From: Rhodococcus sp. SMB37
GTDB lineage: Bacteria > Actinomycetota > Actinomycetes > Mycobacteriales > Mycobacteriaceae
DNA length: 64,000 bases
Direction of reading: 5' to 3'
NCBI RefSeq assembly: GCF_004345605.1
Contig: NZ_SLVY01000001.1
Span: 1 to 64,000 of the forward strand
In this document: piece by piece, positions 34,265 through 45,500 of the stretch
How the letters are laid out: each line of letters starts with the position of its first letter
How positions within the stretch are numbered: the first letter of the stretch is position 1
The notes under the pieces: generated by a model
Databases searched by the model: none
Told to the model about the DNA's origin: nothing
What the model saw: the letters and a program-made list of their open reading frames with translations, nothing else
Made by a program: the position numbers and the translations under genes

Positions 34265-34365
34265 GCCCGACCACGTTAGGACAGAGCGTCGAGGGCCCGC
34301 GGGCGCCACGCCGAACCCCGCGACATGGACCGGACGCTGTCGGCGGACCGCTCTATGCTCGTCCG

Positions 34366-35178
34366 GTGAGTTCTCCCAGTCTGACTGTGGCCGTGTGGAC
34401 GGGTTCGTGGCTGTCCGGCCACGCTGCCGCCGACGATGTGATCGACGCCCTGCTCGAGTGGGCCCCGATGCATCTGGTCGCCGCCCACGACGAGGACGCC
34501 GCGGCGCCCGCAGGGTTGCGTGGAACCCGACCAGTGGACGGTGCGGCAGGATTGCTCACGGCGATCCGCCGCGCCGACCCTGCCGGTAGCGCGGGTATCC
34601 GGTTGGTGCTCCCAGCGGCCGGTGATGTGCACGGACTGCCCGTGGGCACCGAATTCGCGGCAGCGGCACTCGCTGCCGGTGAGGGCGTGCTGGTGGGCGC
34701 ACCCGGCACGCAAGGCCTCGGACTCGTCCCGACCGTGGAAGGTCCGGATGTGTTGCACTGGAAGGTTTTCGCGCTTCCGATGCTCCCCGAGCCGCCTACA
34801 CCGCCCGGTCTCGGCGAGGCCGAGTTCACGATGAAGGAAGCGGTACGCGACGCTGCGGCGACCCTGACAAGAATCCAGACCGTGGACACCAACGGCCGAC
34901 ACGCCGATCCTCGAGCCGCGATCGCCGAGCAGGTCGCCGAGTACGCGCGACACCGGTATCCGGAGGTTCTGCCGCCACGGGCAGTGCGGATTCTTGAATC
35001 CGCAGACCAGGTCGCGGCGATCCTGACGGTCGCGTCCGCAGGCAAGGGCCGACAGGCTGGTTCGGCGTCCGCAGCCGCCGCCCGCGAGGATGCACTGCGT
35101 CCCTTGTGGTCGGCGGTACGACTTGCCCGTATCGGAGCGGTGGCAGCAACCCTCGGCGCGCTGGACCGCCACCGGTAA
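34366..35178 (+). CDS. Conserved hypothetical protein (Rv1486c position)
   Basis: A 270-residue Ala-rich soluble protein with no domain I recognise. The first half (VAVWTGSWLSGHAAADDVIDALLEWAP, then IRLVLPAAGDVHGLPVGT) looks alpha/beta; the second is helical (ATLTRIQTVDTNGRHADPRA, then AAREDALRPLWSAVRLARIG). GTG is placed six bases after TATGCT, which predicts a leaderless mRNA. Its orientation relative to hemH and NfeD matches Rv1486c in M. tuberculosis, so orthology by synteny is likely but not proven. Confidence 0.75.
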   Translation: MSSPSLTVAVWTGSWLSGHAAADDVIDALLEWAPMHLVAAHDEDAAAPAGLRGTRPVDGAAGLLTAIRRADPAGSAGIRLVLPAAGDVHGLPVGTEFAAAALAAGEGVLVGAPGTQGLGLVPTVEGPDVLHWKVFALPMLPEPPTPPGLGEAEFTMKEAVRDAAATLTRIQTVDTNGRHADPRAAIAEQVAEYARHRYPEVLPPRAVRILESADQVAAILTVASAGKGRQAGSASAAAAREDALRPLWSAVRLARIGAVAATLGALDRHR

Positions 35179-35205
35179 CCGCCGCGCGGATCGTCGTGGA
35201 ATAGT

Positions 35206-35221
35206 CGAAAGTTCACTTTCG
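35206..35221. promoter_or_regulatory. Palindrome upstream of the iron(III) ABC operon
   Basis: CGAAAGT-tc-ACTTTCG is a seven-base perfect inverted repeat with a two-base centre, 65 bases before the binding-protein ATG. It does not match the IdeR box. A candidate operator, or part of the preceding gene's terminator. Confidence 0.4.
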
Positions 35222-35286
35222 GGACGTCTCGGATTCGCGTGCACGGTGCCTTCGGGCAACACCGATCGCAGATCATTCGCGTCGCT

Positions 35287-36348
35287 ATGACACATAAATT
35301 GCGAAACCCCGGTTCTGCCCTGCGCCGTCGCGTCTCCGGTCTTGCTGTCGCTACCGCCCTGACTGTTGCTCTGGCGGCCTGTTCCGAGCCTGGCACGTCG
35401 GACGAATCCACCTCTTCGGCAACAGAATCCAACGAATCCACCTCATTGAGGGTCTATACCTCGGAGCCGCAGGCGAAGATCGACGAACTGGTCGCCGCGT
35501 TCAACGAGCAGAATCCCGACATCGACGTCGAGGTGTTCCGCGCCGGTACCGGCGATCTGACCGCACGGATCGAGGCCGAGCGCGCCACCGGCGCGATCGC
35601 GGCGGATGTCCTGCTCGCCGCCGACGCCCCGACCTTCGAGAGCTACAAGTCCGACGGACTGCTACAGCAGTACACGCCGACAGGCGCCGATGCACTCGAT
35701 CCCGATGTCGTGGATCCGGAGGGGTTCTACGTCGGCACCCGCATCATCCCCACCGTGATCGCCTACAACACCGGCGCGGTGGATGCGCCACCCACGTCTT
35801 GGCAGGACCTCACGGATCCGCAGTATCTGGGCCAGATCACCATGCCGAATCCGGATGTGTCCGGAGCCGCCGCCTACAACGCCGCGGTGTGGTTGAACAC
35901 CCCTGAGCTCGGCGAGGCGTGGCTCGAGGGCCTCGCGGCCAACGAGCCGGTGATCGCCGAGAGCAACGGCCCGGTCGGACAGGCCGTCGCGGCCGGCACA
36001 CAGCCCGTCGGCATCGTCGTCGACTACCTGGTCCGTGAGCTCGCGGCGAAGGGGTCGCCGATCGCGTTGCGCTATCCCACCGACGGTGTGCCGTACGTGT
36101 CGCAACCGGTGGGCATCTTCGCCGATTCCGACAGCACCGAGGCCGCGCAGAAGTTCGTCGACTTCCTCGTGAGCCGCGAAGGTCAGGAACTTGCGGTCGA
36201 GCAGTCGTATCTGCCGGTTCGCGACGACGTCGGTACACCGGACGGTGCCCCGGCCATGTCGGAACTGGCACTGCTGACCCCGGACCTGCAGGTGATCACC
36301 GATTCGCAGGACGAGGCGGTTGTCACGTTCAACGAACTTGTCGGCTGA
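35287..36348 (+). CDS. Iron(III)-type ABC transporter substrate-binding lipoprotein
   Basis: A 353-residue lipoprotein precursor; signal peptide ending in LAAC, then a Ser/Thr/Glu-rich linker. The mature domain is a type 2 binding protein of the FbpA/AfuA group (LRVYTSEPQAKIDELVAAFNEQ, IIPTVIAYNTG, SWQDLTDPQYLGQITMPNP, VDFLVSREGQELA). Tyrosines in YLVRELAAKG and EQSYLPVR are candidate iron ligands. The ATG at 35287 has no strong Shine-Dalgarno site. It is the first gene of a three-gene importer operon. Phosphonate or putrescine relatives exist, so iron is likely but not certain. Confidence 0.88.
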   Translation: MTHKLRNPGSALRRRVSGLAVATALTVALAACSEPGTSDESTSSATESNESTSLRVYTSEPQAKIDELVAAFNEQNPDIDVEVFRAGTGDLTARIEAERATGAIAADVLLAADAPTFESYKSDGLLQQYTPTGADALDPDVVDPEGFYVGTRIIPTVIAYNTGAVDAPPTSWQDLTDPQYLGQITMPNPDVSGAAAYNAAVWLNTPELGEAWLEGLAANEPVIAESNGPVGQAVAAGTQPVGIVVDYLVRELAAKGSPIALRYPTDGVPYVSQPVGIFADSDSTEAAQKFVDFLVSREGQELAVEQSYLPVRDDVGTPDGAPAMSELALLTPDLQVITDSQDEAVVTFNELVG

Positions 36349-36370
36349 GGTCCACGCTGTCGCCGCTGGG

Positions 36371-38014
36371 ATGCAGTCCCGGCGGCGTAGGCGTGTCCCC
36401 GGCAGCGTGGACGCAGTCACCCCGGTGCGTGTCGCACTGTGGGTGTTCGTCGCCGCTCTGATCATTGCGCCGCTGGCCACGGTTGTCTCGCTCGGCGCAA
36501 GCGGTCGCCACGTGCAACGTCTCATCGACGACGACATCGCGACCGCGGCGGTCAACAGTGTCGTGTCGGCCGGCCTGTCGGCAGTGTTCGCGGTGCTCCT
36601 CGGCACGGCAATGGCGTTGCTTCTCGATCGCACCGACCTTCCCGGACGCGCAGCCCTACGGTTGATCCTTCTGTCGCCCTTGCTGATTCCTCCGTTCGTC
36701 GGGGCGATCGCGTGGACCGGTCTGCTCGGGCAGAGCGGCATGATCAACCGGTTCTGGACCGAACGATTCGGGGATGTGCTGTGGAACATCTACGGCGGCG
36801 ACGGTGTGATCTTCCTGCTGACGGTGCATTCGTATCCGATGGCGTATCTGATCATCGCGGCAGCATTGCGGAAGCTGCCCGGCGATCTCGAGCAGGTGGC
36901 GCGGATCGGCGGGGCCGGTCCGTGGCGTGCGATGCGGACCGTCACTGTGCCGCTGCTGCGCCCCGCCCTGCTGGCCGCGTTCACTCTCACCGCCGTGTCG
37001 AATCTCGCGGACTTCGGTATCCCCGCCCTGGTCGGGTTGCCGCAGCGATACGTGACCTTGTCGACGATGGTCTACCGCTACATCCAGTCCGGCACGGCCG
37101 ATCGTCCGCTCGAGGTGGTTTCCACGATCGGTGTCGCGTTGCTGCTTCTCGCGGTCGCGGCTGTGTCCGCCGATCGTCGACTCGCCCGCCGCGGCCGGCA
37201 GCTCGACGGCCCGGTGACGGAGCCCCAACCGATCTCGTTGGACACCAAGAGGATTCCGGTTGGGGTCCTCGCATGGATACTCGGTCTCGGTTCGACGGTC
37301 CTGCCGATCCTCGCGCTGGCCACCCAGGCCCTGCTGCCGGCACCTGGTGTGCCGTTGACGTGGGAGAATCTCACCCTCGACAGCATCGTCGGAGCGTTGA
37401 CCGCGCCCGGCACTCTGGTCGGTATCCAGAATTCGGTGCTCCTCGCTACCGGGGCAGCTGCAGTCTGTACCGTGGTCGGCCTCATGCTCGGTGTACTGAC
37501 CACCCGCACAGATTCCAGGGACAACGCCGGACTCGACCTGATGGCGATGTTGCCGCAGGCGATCCCCGGTCTGGTGATCGCGGTGGGCTGGCTCATCGTC
37601 GGCCGCTACACCGGCCTGTTCGACACCCGCTGGGTGATCCTATGCGCATATGTCACCGCGTTCCTGGCGATAGTGGTGCAGGCGGTGCGGGCGCCGTTGT
37701 CGACGACGTCCCTAGCACTCGAGGAGGCCGCGCGATCGTCAGGTGCATCGCGACTGCGAGCTTTGCGTGACGTGCCGTGGGCGATGACCGTCCCGGCAGC
37801 GATGACCGGCGGACTCCTCGTCGCGCTGACCGCGGTGCGTGAGCTGACGATGTCGGTGCTGCTCGTCGCTCCGGGAACACAGACCCTCGGCGTATCCATC
37901 TTCAACCTGCAACAAGCCGGTGACTACAACGCTGCGTCGGCACTGTCACTGATCGTCGCGCTCGTGGGTACCGCGGGGCTCGGTCTGCTCGCCGGTGCGC
38001 GCGTCGGGCGTTGA
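36371..38014 (+). CDS. Iron(III)-type ABC transporter permease, double-length (FbpB-like)
   Basis: About 547 residues with roughly twelve membrane segments and two copies of the binding-protein-dependent transport domain. Each carries an EAA-type loop: LEQVARIGGAGPWRAMRTVTVPLLRPALLAA in the first half and LEEAARSSGASRLRALRDVPWAMTVPA in the second. Such fused permeases are typical of iron(III) importers. The start is uncertain: ATG 36371 is used here, but TTG 36338, overlapping the binding-protein gene, is also plausible. Followed 58 bases later by the ATPase gene. Confidence 0.9.
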   Translation: MQSRRRRRVPGSVDAVTPVRVALWVFVAALIIAPLATVVSLGASGRHVQRLIDDDIATAAVNSVVSAGLSAVFAVLLGTAMALLLDRTDLPGRAALRLILLSPLLIPPFVGAIAWTGLLGQSGMINRFWTERFGDVLWNIYGGDGVIFLLTVHSYPMAYLIIAAALRKLPGDLEQVARIGGAGPWRAMRTVTVPLLRPALLAAFTLTAVSNLADFGIPALVGLPQRYVTLSTMVYRYIQSGTADRPLEVVSTIGVALLLLAVAAVSADRRLARRGRQLDGPVTEPQPISLDTKRIPVGVLAWILGLGSTVLPILALATQALLPAPGVPLTWENLTLDSIVGALTAPGTLVGIQNSVLLATGAAAVCTVVGLMLGVLTTRTDSRDNAGLDLMAMLPQAIPGLVIAVGWLIVGRYTGLFDTRWVILCAYVTAFLAIVVQAVRAPLSTTSLALEEAARSSGASRLRALRDVPWAMTVPAAMTGGLLVALTAVRELTMSVLLVAPGTQTLGVSIFNLQQAGDYNAASALSLIVALVGTAGLGLLAGARVGR

Positions 38015-38023
38015 CCCGGCGCA

Positions 38024-38055
38024 GCGGCACAGCGAAAACCGCGGCACAGCGAAAA
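38024..38055 (+). repeat. Fifteen-base direct repeat before the ABC ATPase gene
   Basis: GCGGCACAGCGAAAA occurs at 38024-38038 and again at 38041-38055, separated by CC, in the spacer just before the AAGGGAAGG ribosome site. It may be a slippage duplication affecting spacing or translation of the ATPase. Confidence 0.75.
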
Positions 38056-38072
38056 GGGAAGGAAATACAGCT

Positions 38073-39161
38073 ATGTCGGCGATCACCCTCACCGGTGTGC
38101 ACCTGCACTATCCGGACGGCACAGCCGCATTGACAGAGGTCGATATCGATGTGCACGATGGTGAGTTCATCGCGCTCGTCGGCCCGTCCGGGTCCGGTAA
38201 GACCACGCTCCTACGGACCGTTGCCGGGTTCCTCGAGCCCACCGCCGGCACGGTGCGGATCGGCGACGACACGGTCGCCGACGGCGGCCTCGGCGTGCCG
38301 CCGGAGAAACGGCATCTGGGCATGGTGTTCCAGCAGCATGCGATCTGGCCGCATCGCTCCGTCGGCCGGAACGTGTCGTACCCGCTCGAGATCGCGAAGA
38401 TGCCTCGGGTCCGCCGCACCGCGCGAGTGGCGGAGGTGCTGGACCTGGTCGGGCTGACCGGATTCGAGAAGCGCGATCCCGCAACACTGTCGGGTGGCCA
38501 GCGCCAACGGGTCGCACTGGCGCGAGCCCTGGTGTCCCATCCTCGTGCGTTGCTGCTCGACGAAGCGCTCTCCGCGCTCGACGAACCGCTGCGTGACAGG
38601 TTGCGTCTCGAACTGCGCACGCTCACCCGCGCACGGAATCTGACGGTATTGCACGTGACCCACGACCGCGCCGAGGCGCTCGCGCTCGCCGATCGGGTGG
38701 CGATTCTCGAAGACGGCCGGATCCGTCAGATCGGAACTCCCGAGGAAGTAGTGTCGCGACCGAAGTCGGCGTTCGTGGCGCGTTTCCTGTCGGACGCGAA
38801 CGTGCTGCGCGGGTCGATCGACGGCACGGGGTTCCGCTCCGACGACCGCGCTGTGACGGTGTCGTCGGACGTTCTCCGCACGAGCTCGCGCGGGTCCGGC
38901 GCACTCGCGGTGCTGCCGTCCGACGTCGAGTTGGTCCCACCGGCCGCGGCGACCGAGCACGCCGGTGTCGTCGTGTCGTCGCTGTTCGGCCGCGATGCCA
39001 GCGACGTCGTGGTCACCTGTGGTGGGGTCGATTTCCGTTGTGCCGTGCGGGGATTACGGCCGGCGGTCGGCGAGCATGTCGGGCTCGAGATCCGGCGGGC
39101 ATTGTTCTATCCCGACGACCCGGCGGCGGAACGCACCCCGGTCACGAGCGCCGCGCGGTGA
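38073..39161 (+). CDS. Iron(III)-type ABC transporter ATP-binding protein (FbpC-like)
   Basis: A 362-residue ATPase: Walker A GPSGSGKTT (about 42-50), Q-loop VFQQHAIWPH, signature LSGGQRQRV, Walker B LLLDEALSALDEP and H-loop THDRAEA. Pro of the usual DEPLSALD is Ala here. The C-terminal 120 residues form the TOBE-like regulatory domain (GALAVLPSDVELVPP, VVVTCGGVDFRCAVRGLRP). It completes the importer with the two preceding genes. Its 3' end overlaps the convergent methyltransferase gene by 20 bases. Confidence 0.92.
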   Translation: MSAITLTGVHLHYPDGTAALTEVDIDVHDGEFIALVGPSGSGKTTLLRTVAGFLEPTAGTVRIGDDTVADGGLGVPPEKRHLGMVFQQHAIWPHRSVGRNVSYPLEIAKMPRVRRTARVAEVLDLVGLTGFEKRDPATLSGGQRQRVALARALVSHPRALLLDEALSALDEPLRDRLRLELRTLTRARNLTVLHVTHDRAEALALADRVAILEDGRIRQIGTPEEVVSRPKSAFVARFLSDANVLRGSIDGTGFRSDDRAVTVSSDVLRTSSRGSGALAVLPSDVELVPPAAATEHAGVVVSSLFGRDASDVVVTCGGVDFRCAVRGLRPAVGEHVGLEIRRALFYPDDPAAERTPVTSAAR

Positions 39162-39966
39162 GCAGCAGGTATTCCCAATCCATGGCTCCCCGACCGAGAT
39201 CGTAGCGGCGCGCGAGATCGGCGAGGTCGCGGTCGAGTGCCGCCACCCGATCCGGTGGGTCCGTCAGCGAGGCGTACACGGCAACGGTGGGTCCGTAGTT
39301 CTTCTTGAAGAAATCACGGAACTCGGCTGCGGTTCCGAAGGCGTCGACGCGCACCGTTCCCGTCCGGGTGTCGATGTCGCACACCCGATCGCCGAGCAGC
39401 GCACGCACGTGGGTCTCGTCTCCCCACAGAGGTGGCGGCTGGGCTCCGGGAGGGGGCGGCGGTGCATACGGCGTCATCGTCGCGAACATCTCCCCGATGA
39501 AACCGGTCGGGGTCCAGGCGAGCAGCCCGATCCGACCGCCAGGACGTGTCACGCGCACGAGTTCGTCGGCCGCCGCCTGGTGGTGCGGCGCGAACATGAT
39601 GCCGACGCACGAGAGCACCGTGTCGAAGGCGCCGATGTCGAAGGGCAGGGCTTCCGCATCGGCCTGGAACCAGTCGAGCTGTGCACCGGCCGCGGCCGCA
39701 TGGCGGCGGCCGACCTCGAACAGTTCCGGTGTCAGGTCACTGGCAGTGACATTGCCGCCCGCCAGCGCTGCGGGTATCGACGCGTTGCCCGAGCCTGCGG
39801 CAATGTCGAGAACCCGGTCGCCGGTCTGCAGGTCGGTGGCGGCGACGAGCCGCGCGCCGAGGGTGGGTATGACGGTGTCCGCGACGGCCGGATAGTCGCC
39901 GAGTGCCCACATCGCGCGATGTTTCGCCTTGAGCGCGCGGTCGGTGAGAATGGTGGAGTCGGTCAT
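39142..39966 (-). CDS. Class I SAM-dependent methyltransferase
   Basis: A 274-residue protein with the Rossmann-like methyltransferase core. The SAM-binding motif I is VLDIAAGSGNASIPAA (about 53-68), motif II ASDLTPELFE, motif III QADAEALPF and motif IV DTVLSCVGIMFAPHH, followed by LVRVTRPGGRIGLLAW. The sequence resembles UbiE/Coq5-type enzymes; a Pro-rich loop APPPPPGAQPPPLW is inserted in the C-terminal half. AGGAGC precedes the ATG. It is divergent from the HxlR regulator (152 bases between), so regulator and enzyme may be functionally linked. Substrate unknown. Confidence 0.88.
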   Translation of the reverse strand: MTDSTILTDRALKAKHRAMWALGDYPAVADTVIPTLGARLVAATDLQTGDRVLDIAAGSGNASIPAALAGGNVTASDLTPELFEVGRRHAAAAGAQLDWFQADAEALPFDIGAFDTVLSCVGIMFAPHHQAAADELVRVTRPGGRIGLLAWTPTGFIGEMFATMTPYAPPPPPGAQPPPLWGDETHVRALLGDRVCDIDTRTGTVRVDAFGTAAEFRDFFKKNYGPTVAVYASLTDPPDRVAALDRDLADLARRYDLGRGAMDWEYLLLTARRS

Positions 39967-40118
39967 GTCGATGCTCCTGACTGGATGTGCGCAACCCATC
40001 TCCGAGTGCGTGTAATTCGACAGTACGAAGCAGCCTGCCCACGCCTCCAGTACACGATCTGTACTTCGCACACCGGCCGAGTCTGGTTCGATGCAGCAGA
40101 CAGGCCTAGCATTCGTTC

Positions 40119-40820
40119 ATGGGGTCGTCGTACCGCCAGTTCTGTCCCGTCGCGAAGGCGATGGAGTTGTTCGACGAGCGCTGGACGTTGCTGATCGTGC
40201 GTGAACTGGTGCTCGGAAGCGAGCACTTCAACGAGCTACGCCGCGGTCTGCCGCGGATGTCGCCGACCCTGTTGTCGAAACGCCTGCACCAACTCGCTGC
40301 CGCGGGCATCGTGGAGCGGACCACGAACGGATCGAATGTGCGGTACGTCCTCACTCCCGCGGGGCGCGGCCTCGAACCGGTCGTCGAGGCCCTCGGCACG
40401 TGGGGTGCGCGATGGACCGGCCGGCTCGGCGATCAGGATCTGGATCCGACACTTCTGATGTGGGACATGCACCGCTGCGTCGATCGCACGGTGACACCCG
40501 ATTCCCGCACGATCGTGCAGTTCACGTTCCTGGGCACGGCCCGCGCTTCACGCCGCTGGTGGATGGTCATCACCTCCGGCGACGTGGACGTCTGCGATGA
40601 GGATCCGGGCTTCGAGGTCACGGTCCGCGTCATCGCGGATCTGCGTGCACTGACCGAGATCTGGCGCGGCGAACTGGGGTGGTCGCACGCGCTCCGGTCG
40701 GGCGCTGTGGTGATCGACGGACCGGTGGAGCTCCGACGGAGCTTGCCGACGTGGTTCGTACCGCGGTCGTTCGGCGCCGCCGCACCATCGGTGGCCGCCC
40801 CACTCGTCTCCGACGGGTGA
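40119..40820 (+). CDS. HxlR family transcriptional regulator with SCP2-like C-terminal domain
   Basis: A 233-residue protein. Residues 1-100 are a winged helix of the HxlR type (FCPVAKAMELFDERWTLLIVREL, FNELRRGLPRMSPTLLSKRLHQL, RYVLTPAGRGL). Residues about 115-215 resemble a sterol carrier/SCP2 fold, common in actinobacterial HxlR proteins and a likely ligand-binding sensor. TAGCAT at 40107-40112 is six bases before the ATG (leaderless pattern). It probably controls the divergent methyltransferase gene. Cys9 is near the helix-turn-helix, as in redox-sensing HxlR members, though a single cysteine proves nothing. Confidence 0.88.
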   Translation: MGSSYRQFCPVAKAMELFDERWTLLIVRELVLGSEHFNELRRGLPRMSPTLLSKRLHQLAAAGIVERTTNGSNVRYVLTPAGRGLEPVVEALGTWGARWTGRLGDQDLDPTLLMWDMHRCVDRTVTPDSRTIVQFTFLGTARASRRWWMVITSGDVDVCDEDPGFEVTVRVIADLRALTEIWRGELGWSHALRSGAVVIDGPVELRRSLPTWFVPRSFGAAAPSVAAPLVSDG

Positions 40821-40821
40821 G

Positions 40822-41874
40822 TCAGGACGGCAAGGCGCAACATTGCACGGCGTGACCGTCGTCGGAGTCGACGCCGAGCATCGGGAGGCTCCCGAGTCGC
40901 TGCGCGGGGATACCGTCCGTCATCTCCTGGACAAGCCCGCGTACCAACTGCGCGAACCGCGGATCGGTGCCGATGGTGGCGGCCCGCGCAAACGCCATAC
41001 CGAGTTCTGCCGCACGGTCGCGGGCTTCGGTGTCGAGGTCCCACAACACCTCGAGATGATCGGAGACGAACCCGATGGGGACGACGATGACGGCAGGGAC
41101 ACCACGCTCGGACAGTGCGTCGAGGTGGTCGACGATGTCGGGTTCGAGCCACGGCATCTGCGGCGGGCCGGAACGGGACTGCCACACCTGGTCGTAGTCG
41201 TCGACACCGGCCGCCTCGGCGACGAGTGCGCACGCTTCGGTGACCTGCCGGCTGTAGAGCCGCCCGCCGAGATCTGTGGGGCCATCGGCCGCATCGGCGC
41301 GCAACGGCACCGAATGTGCCGTGAAGACGACGCGGGCCTCGCCGCGGATGTCGTCGGAAATTTCTGTGCGGGCCGCAGCGATCGCGTCGGCGGCCGCGGC
41401 GACGGCAAGTGGGTGGTCGTAGAACTGGCGGAGTTTCGTGAGCTTCGGAGCGTCGGCGCCGACTGCCTCGCGGGCACGCTCGATGTCCTCGTGATACTGG
41501 CGGCACCCGGAATATCCGCCCCAGGCGGAGGTCGCGAACACCAGTGCGTTGCGGACTCCGTCGCGAGCCATCTCGGCGGCAGTGTCCTCGATCATCGGGT
41601 GCCAGTTGCGGTTGCCGAAATAGATCGGCAGGTCGATGCTGTGCGCCGCGAATTCTGCGCGCACGGCATCGATGATCGCGCGGTTGAGCGCGTTGATCGG
41701 AGAGACACCCCCGAAATGCAGGTAGTGCTCGGCCACATCGTCGAGACGTTCCGGCGGGATACCGCGTCCGCGGGTGACGTTCTCGAGGAACGGACGTACG
41801 TCGTCGGGGCCTTCGGGTCCGCCGAACGACAGCACCATCAGTGCGTCGTATGACTCGGGGGTGTTCTTCTCCAT
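40822..41874 (-). CDS. hemH: Ferrochelatase HemH/CpfC
   Basis: Inserts ferrous iron into coproporphyrin III (actinobacterial route) or protoporphyrin. The 350-residue protein has catalytic His187 in FTAHSVP and Glu275 in [10 protein letters not shown], plus [12 protein letters not shown]. Cysteines at 124, 215, 345 and 346 are candidates for the [2Fe-2S] cluster described in actinobacterial ferrochelatases. The ATG at 41874 is 28 bases after inhA. Order mabA-inhA-hemH matches Rv1483-Rv1485. It is the last gene of that operon; its stop abuts the HxlR gene stop. Confidence 0.96.
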   Translation of the reverse strand: MEKNTPESYDALMVLSFGGPEGPDDVRPFLENVTRGRGIPPERLDDVAEHYLHFGGVSPINALNRAIIDAVRAEFAAHSIDLPIYFGNRNWHPMIEDTAAEMARDGVRNALVFATSAWGGYSGCRQYHEDIERAREAVGADAPKLTKLRQFYDHPLAVAAAADAIAAARTEISDDIRGEARVVFTAHSVPLRADAADGPTDLGGRLYSRQVTEACALVAEAAGVDDYDQVWQSRSGPPQMPWLEPDIVDHLDALSERGVPAVIVVPIGFVSDHLEVLWDLDTEARDRAAELGMAFARAATIGTDPRFAQLVRGLVQEMTDGIPAQRLGSLPMLGVDSDDGHAVQCCALPS

Positions 41875-41902
41875 CGTCTCAGCCGTTCTGTTTCTCGGGT
41901 TG

Positions 41903-42709
41903 TCAGGCGCCGAATCCGACCTGCGAATGGAAGCCACCATCGACGTAGACGATGGAGCCGGTGGTGCCGGGTAGCCAGTCGGACAACACCGTGCACACCG
42001 TCTTCGCGACCGGGGTCGGGTCGTCGACGTCCCAGCCGATCGGCGACGCGGCAGACCACCCGTCGTTGAGTTTGTTCATCTCGGCGCCCGGCCCGGTGGC
42101 ATCGCCGGCGATGGCCTTGGCGGCGAGGGTCTTGATGGGACCGGCCGCGACGAGATTGGAGCGAATACCGCGCGGACCGACCTCCTTCGCGACGTACCGG
42201 TTGACGGATTCGAGAGTGGCCTTGGAGACGCCCATCCAGTTGTAGAACGGCATCGCACGCGACGGATCGAAGTCCATGCCGACGAGGGAGGCACCGTCAT
42301 TCGTCGCCGGAAGCACGGCCTTGGCGAGCGCCGCGTACGAATACGCGGACACTTCGAGCGCGACGGCCACATCGTTCCACGGCGCGTCGAGGAAGGGACT
42401 GCCCAGGCACGAGCGCGGTGCGAAACCGATCGAATGGACGACGCCATCGAGGCCTTCGGGTGCGATCTCACGGATCTTGTCGGCGAGCCCGGCGAGGTGC
42501 TCGGGGTTCTGCACGTCCAGTTCGATCGCGGGCGGTACCGGCTGCGGCAGCCGCTGCGCGATGCGGTCGATCAGCCTGAGCCGGTCGAATCCGGTGATGA
42601 TCACCTTCGCGCCCTGTTCCTGCGCGACCTTCGCGGTGTGGAATGCGATCGAGGCATCGGTGATGATGCCGGTGACGAGAATGGTCTTGCCCTCGAGCAG
42701 TCCGCCCAT
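41903..42709 (-). CDS. inhA: Enoyl-ACP reductase InhA
   Basis: NADH-dependent enoyl-ACP reductase of the FAS-II system that elongates mycolic-acid precursors; target of isoniazid in M. tuberculosis. The 268-residue protein has the NADH loop [13 protein letters not shown], Ser93 in VVHSIGF (Ser94 in the M. tuberculosis enzyme), Tyr156 and Lys163 in YNWMGVSK, and [10 protein letters not shown]. Length is standard. It lies 52 bases after mabA and 28 before hemH, in one operon. Confidence 0.98.
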   Translation of the reverse strand: MGGLLEGKTILVTGIITDASIAFHTAKVAQEQGAKVIITGFDRLRLIDRIAQRLPQPVPPAIELDVQNPEHLAGLADKIREIAPEGLDGVVHSIGFAPRSCLGSPFLDAPWNDVAVALEVSAYSYAALAKAVLPATNDGASLVGMDFDPSRAMPFYNWMGVSKATLESVNRYVAKEVGPRGIRSNLVAAGPIKTLAAKAIAGDATGPGAEMNKLNDGWSAASPIGWDVDDPTPVAKTVCTVLSDWLPGTTGSIVYVDGGFHSQVGFGA

Positions 42710-42761
42710 GAGTGTGTCGATCCTCCAGTGAGTTTCGGATGTGGTCCGGTTTCGCGGGCTG

Positions 42762-44549
<1,788 letters not shown>

Positions 44550-44553
<4 letters not shown>

Positions 44554-45500
44554 CGTCCCCCCTGCCCTGCGCCCATGCTGTGCCTGCGGGCTGCAACGAA
44601 GCGGACGACGTCGCCGATCCAGTCGCGGTCGGTGCGCAGACTCAACCGAGGTGCACCGCACCGGCGCAGCGCCTGTTCGACTGCCGCGCGGTGATCGGAG
44701 GCGGCCTGCGTGAAGTCGGCGCGCAGTTGGGGCGTTGTGGTGAATTCGCGGGTACGCCCGGTTTCGGGGTCGTGCAGCACGACGTCGCCGAGATCGGGTA
44801 ATTCCAGATCACGCGGGTCGAGCACCTCGACGGCGAGCACCTCGTGGCGGGCGGACAGCGCCCGCAGCGGCCGCTCCCACTCGATGGGCCCGAGGAAATC
44901 GCTGATGACGACGATGAGTCCGCGGCGTCGTTGTGGGCGACGAAGTGAGTCGATGACGCCGCGCAGATCACCGCGGGTGCCGTCCGGTGGGTGCGGAGTG
45001 GTGGCGATCGTGCGCAGCATCGACTGTGCATGCAGACGTCCACCGCGGGCCGGCATGCGCGCGAAGTCGCGGCCGTTGGACACCACCGCGCCGATACGGT
45101 TTCCGCCACCGCCGGTGAGGTAGGCAATCGCGGCGACGGAAGCGATCGCGAGGTCGCGCTTTTCGCAGGTTCCGGTACCGAAATCGAGGCTGGCCGACAG
45201 ATCGAGTGCCAGCCAGGTCTCGAGTTCGCGGTCGGCGACGGTCTGCCGGACATGCGGGTGGGTGGTGCGGGCGGTGACCGACCAGTCCATCTGCCGGACG
45301 TCGTCGCCGGGCTGGTATTCGCGGGCGTCACCGGGCTCGGATCCGGGGCCGGGGATCAGTCCGAGGTGATCGCCGTGCAGGACACCGTCGAGGCGGCGCC
45401 GGACCGTCAGTTCCAGCGTGCGCAGCGCAGCGGTGAGCTCGGGTTCACGCAGTTGACCGGCACGGAACGTCGGCGGCGACCCGGGGGCGCGTTCACTCAC
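44550..45500 (-). CDS. DUF58 domain protein (Rv1480-like)
   Basis: A 316-residue DUF58 protein with the core motif [23 protein letters not shown] (about 57-79) and a VWA-like fold. No membrane helix is evident, so it is probably cytoplasmic and acts with MoxR. GTG start overlapping the MoxR stop (GTGA) and stop overlapping the VWA start (ATGA): the three are translated as a unit. Confidence 0.93.
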
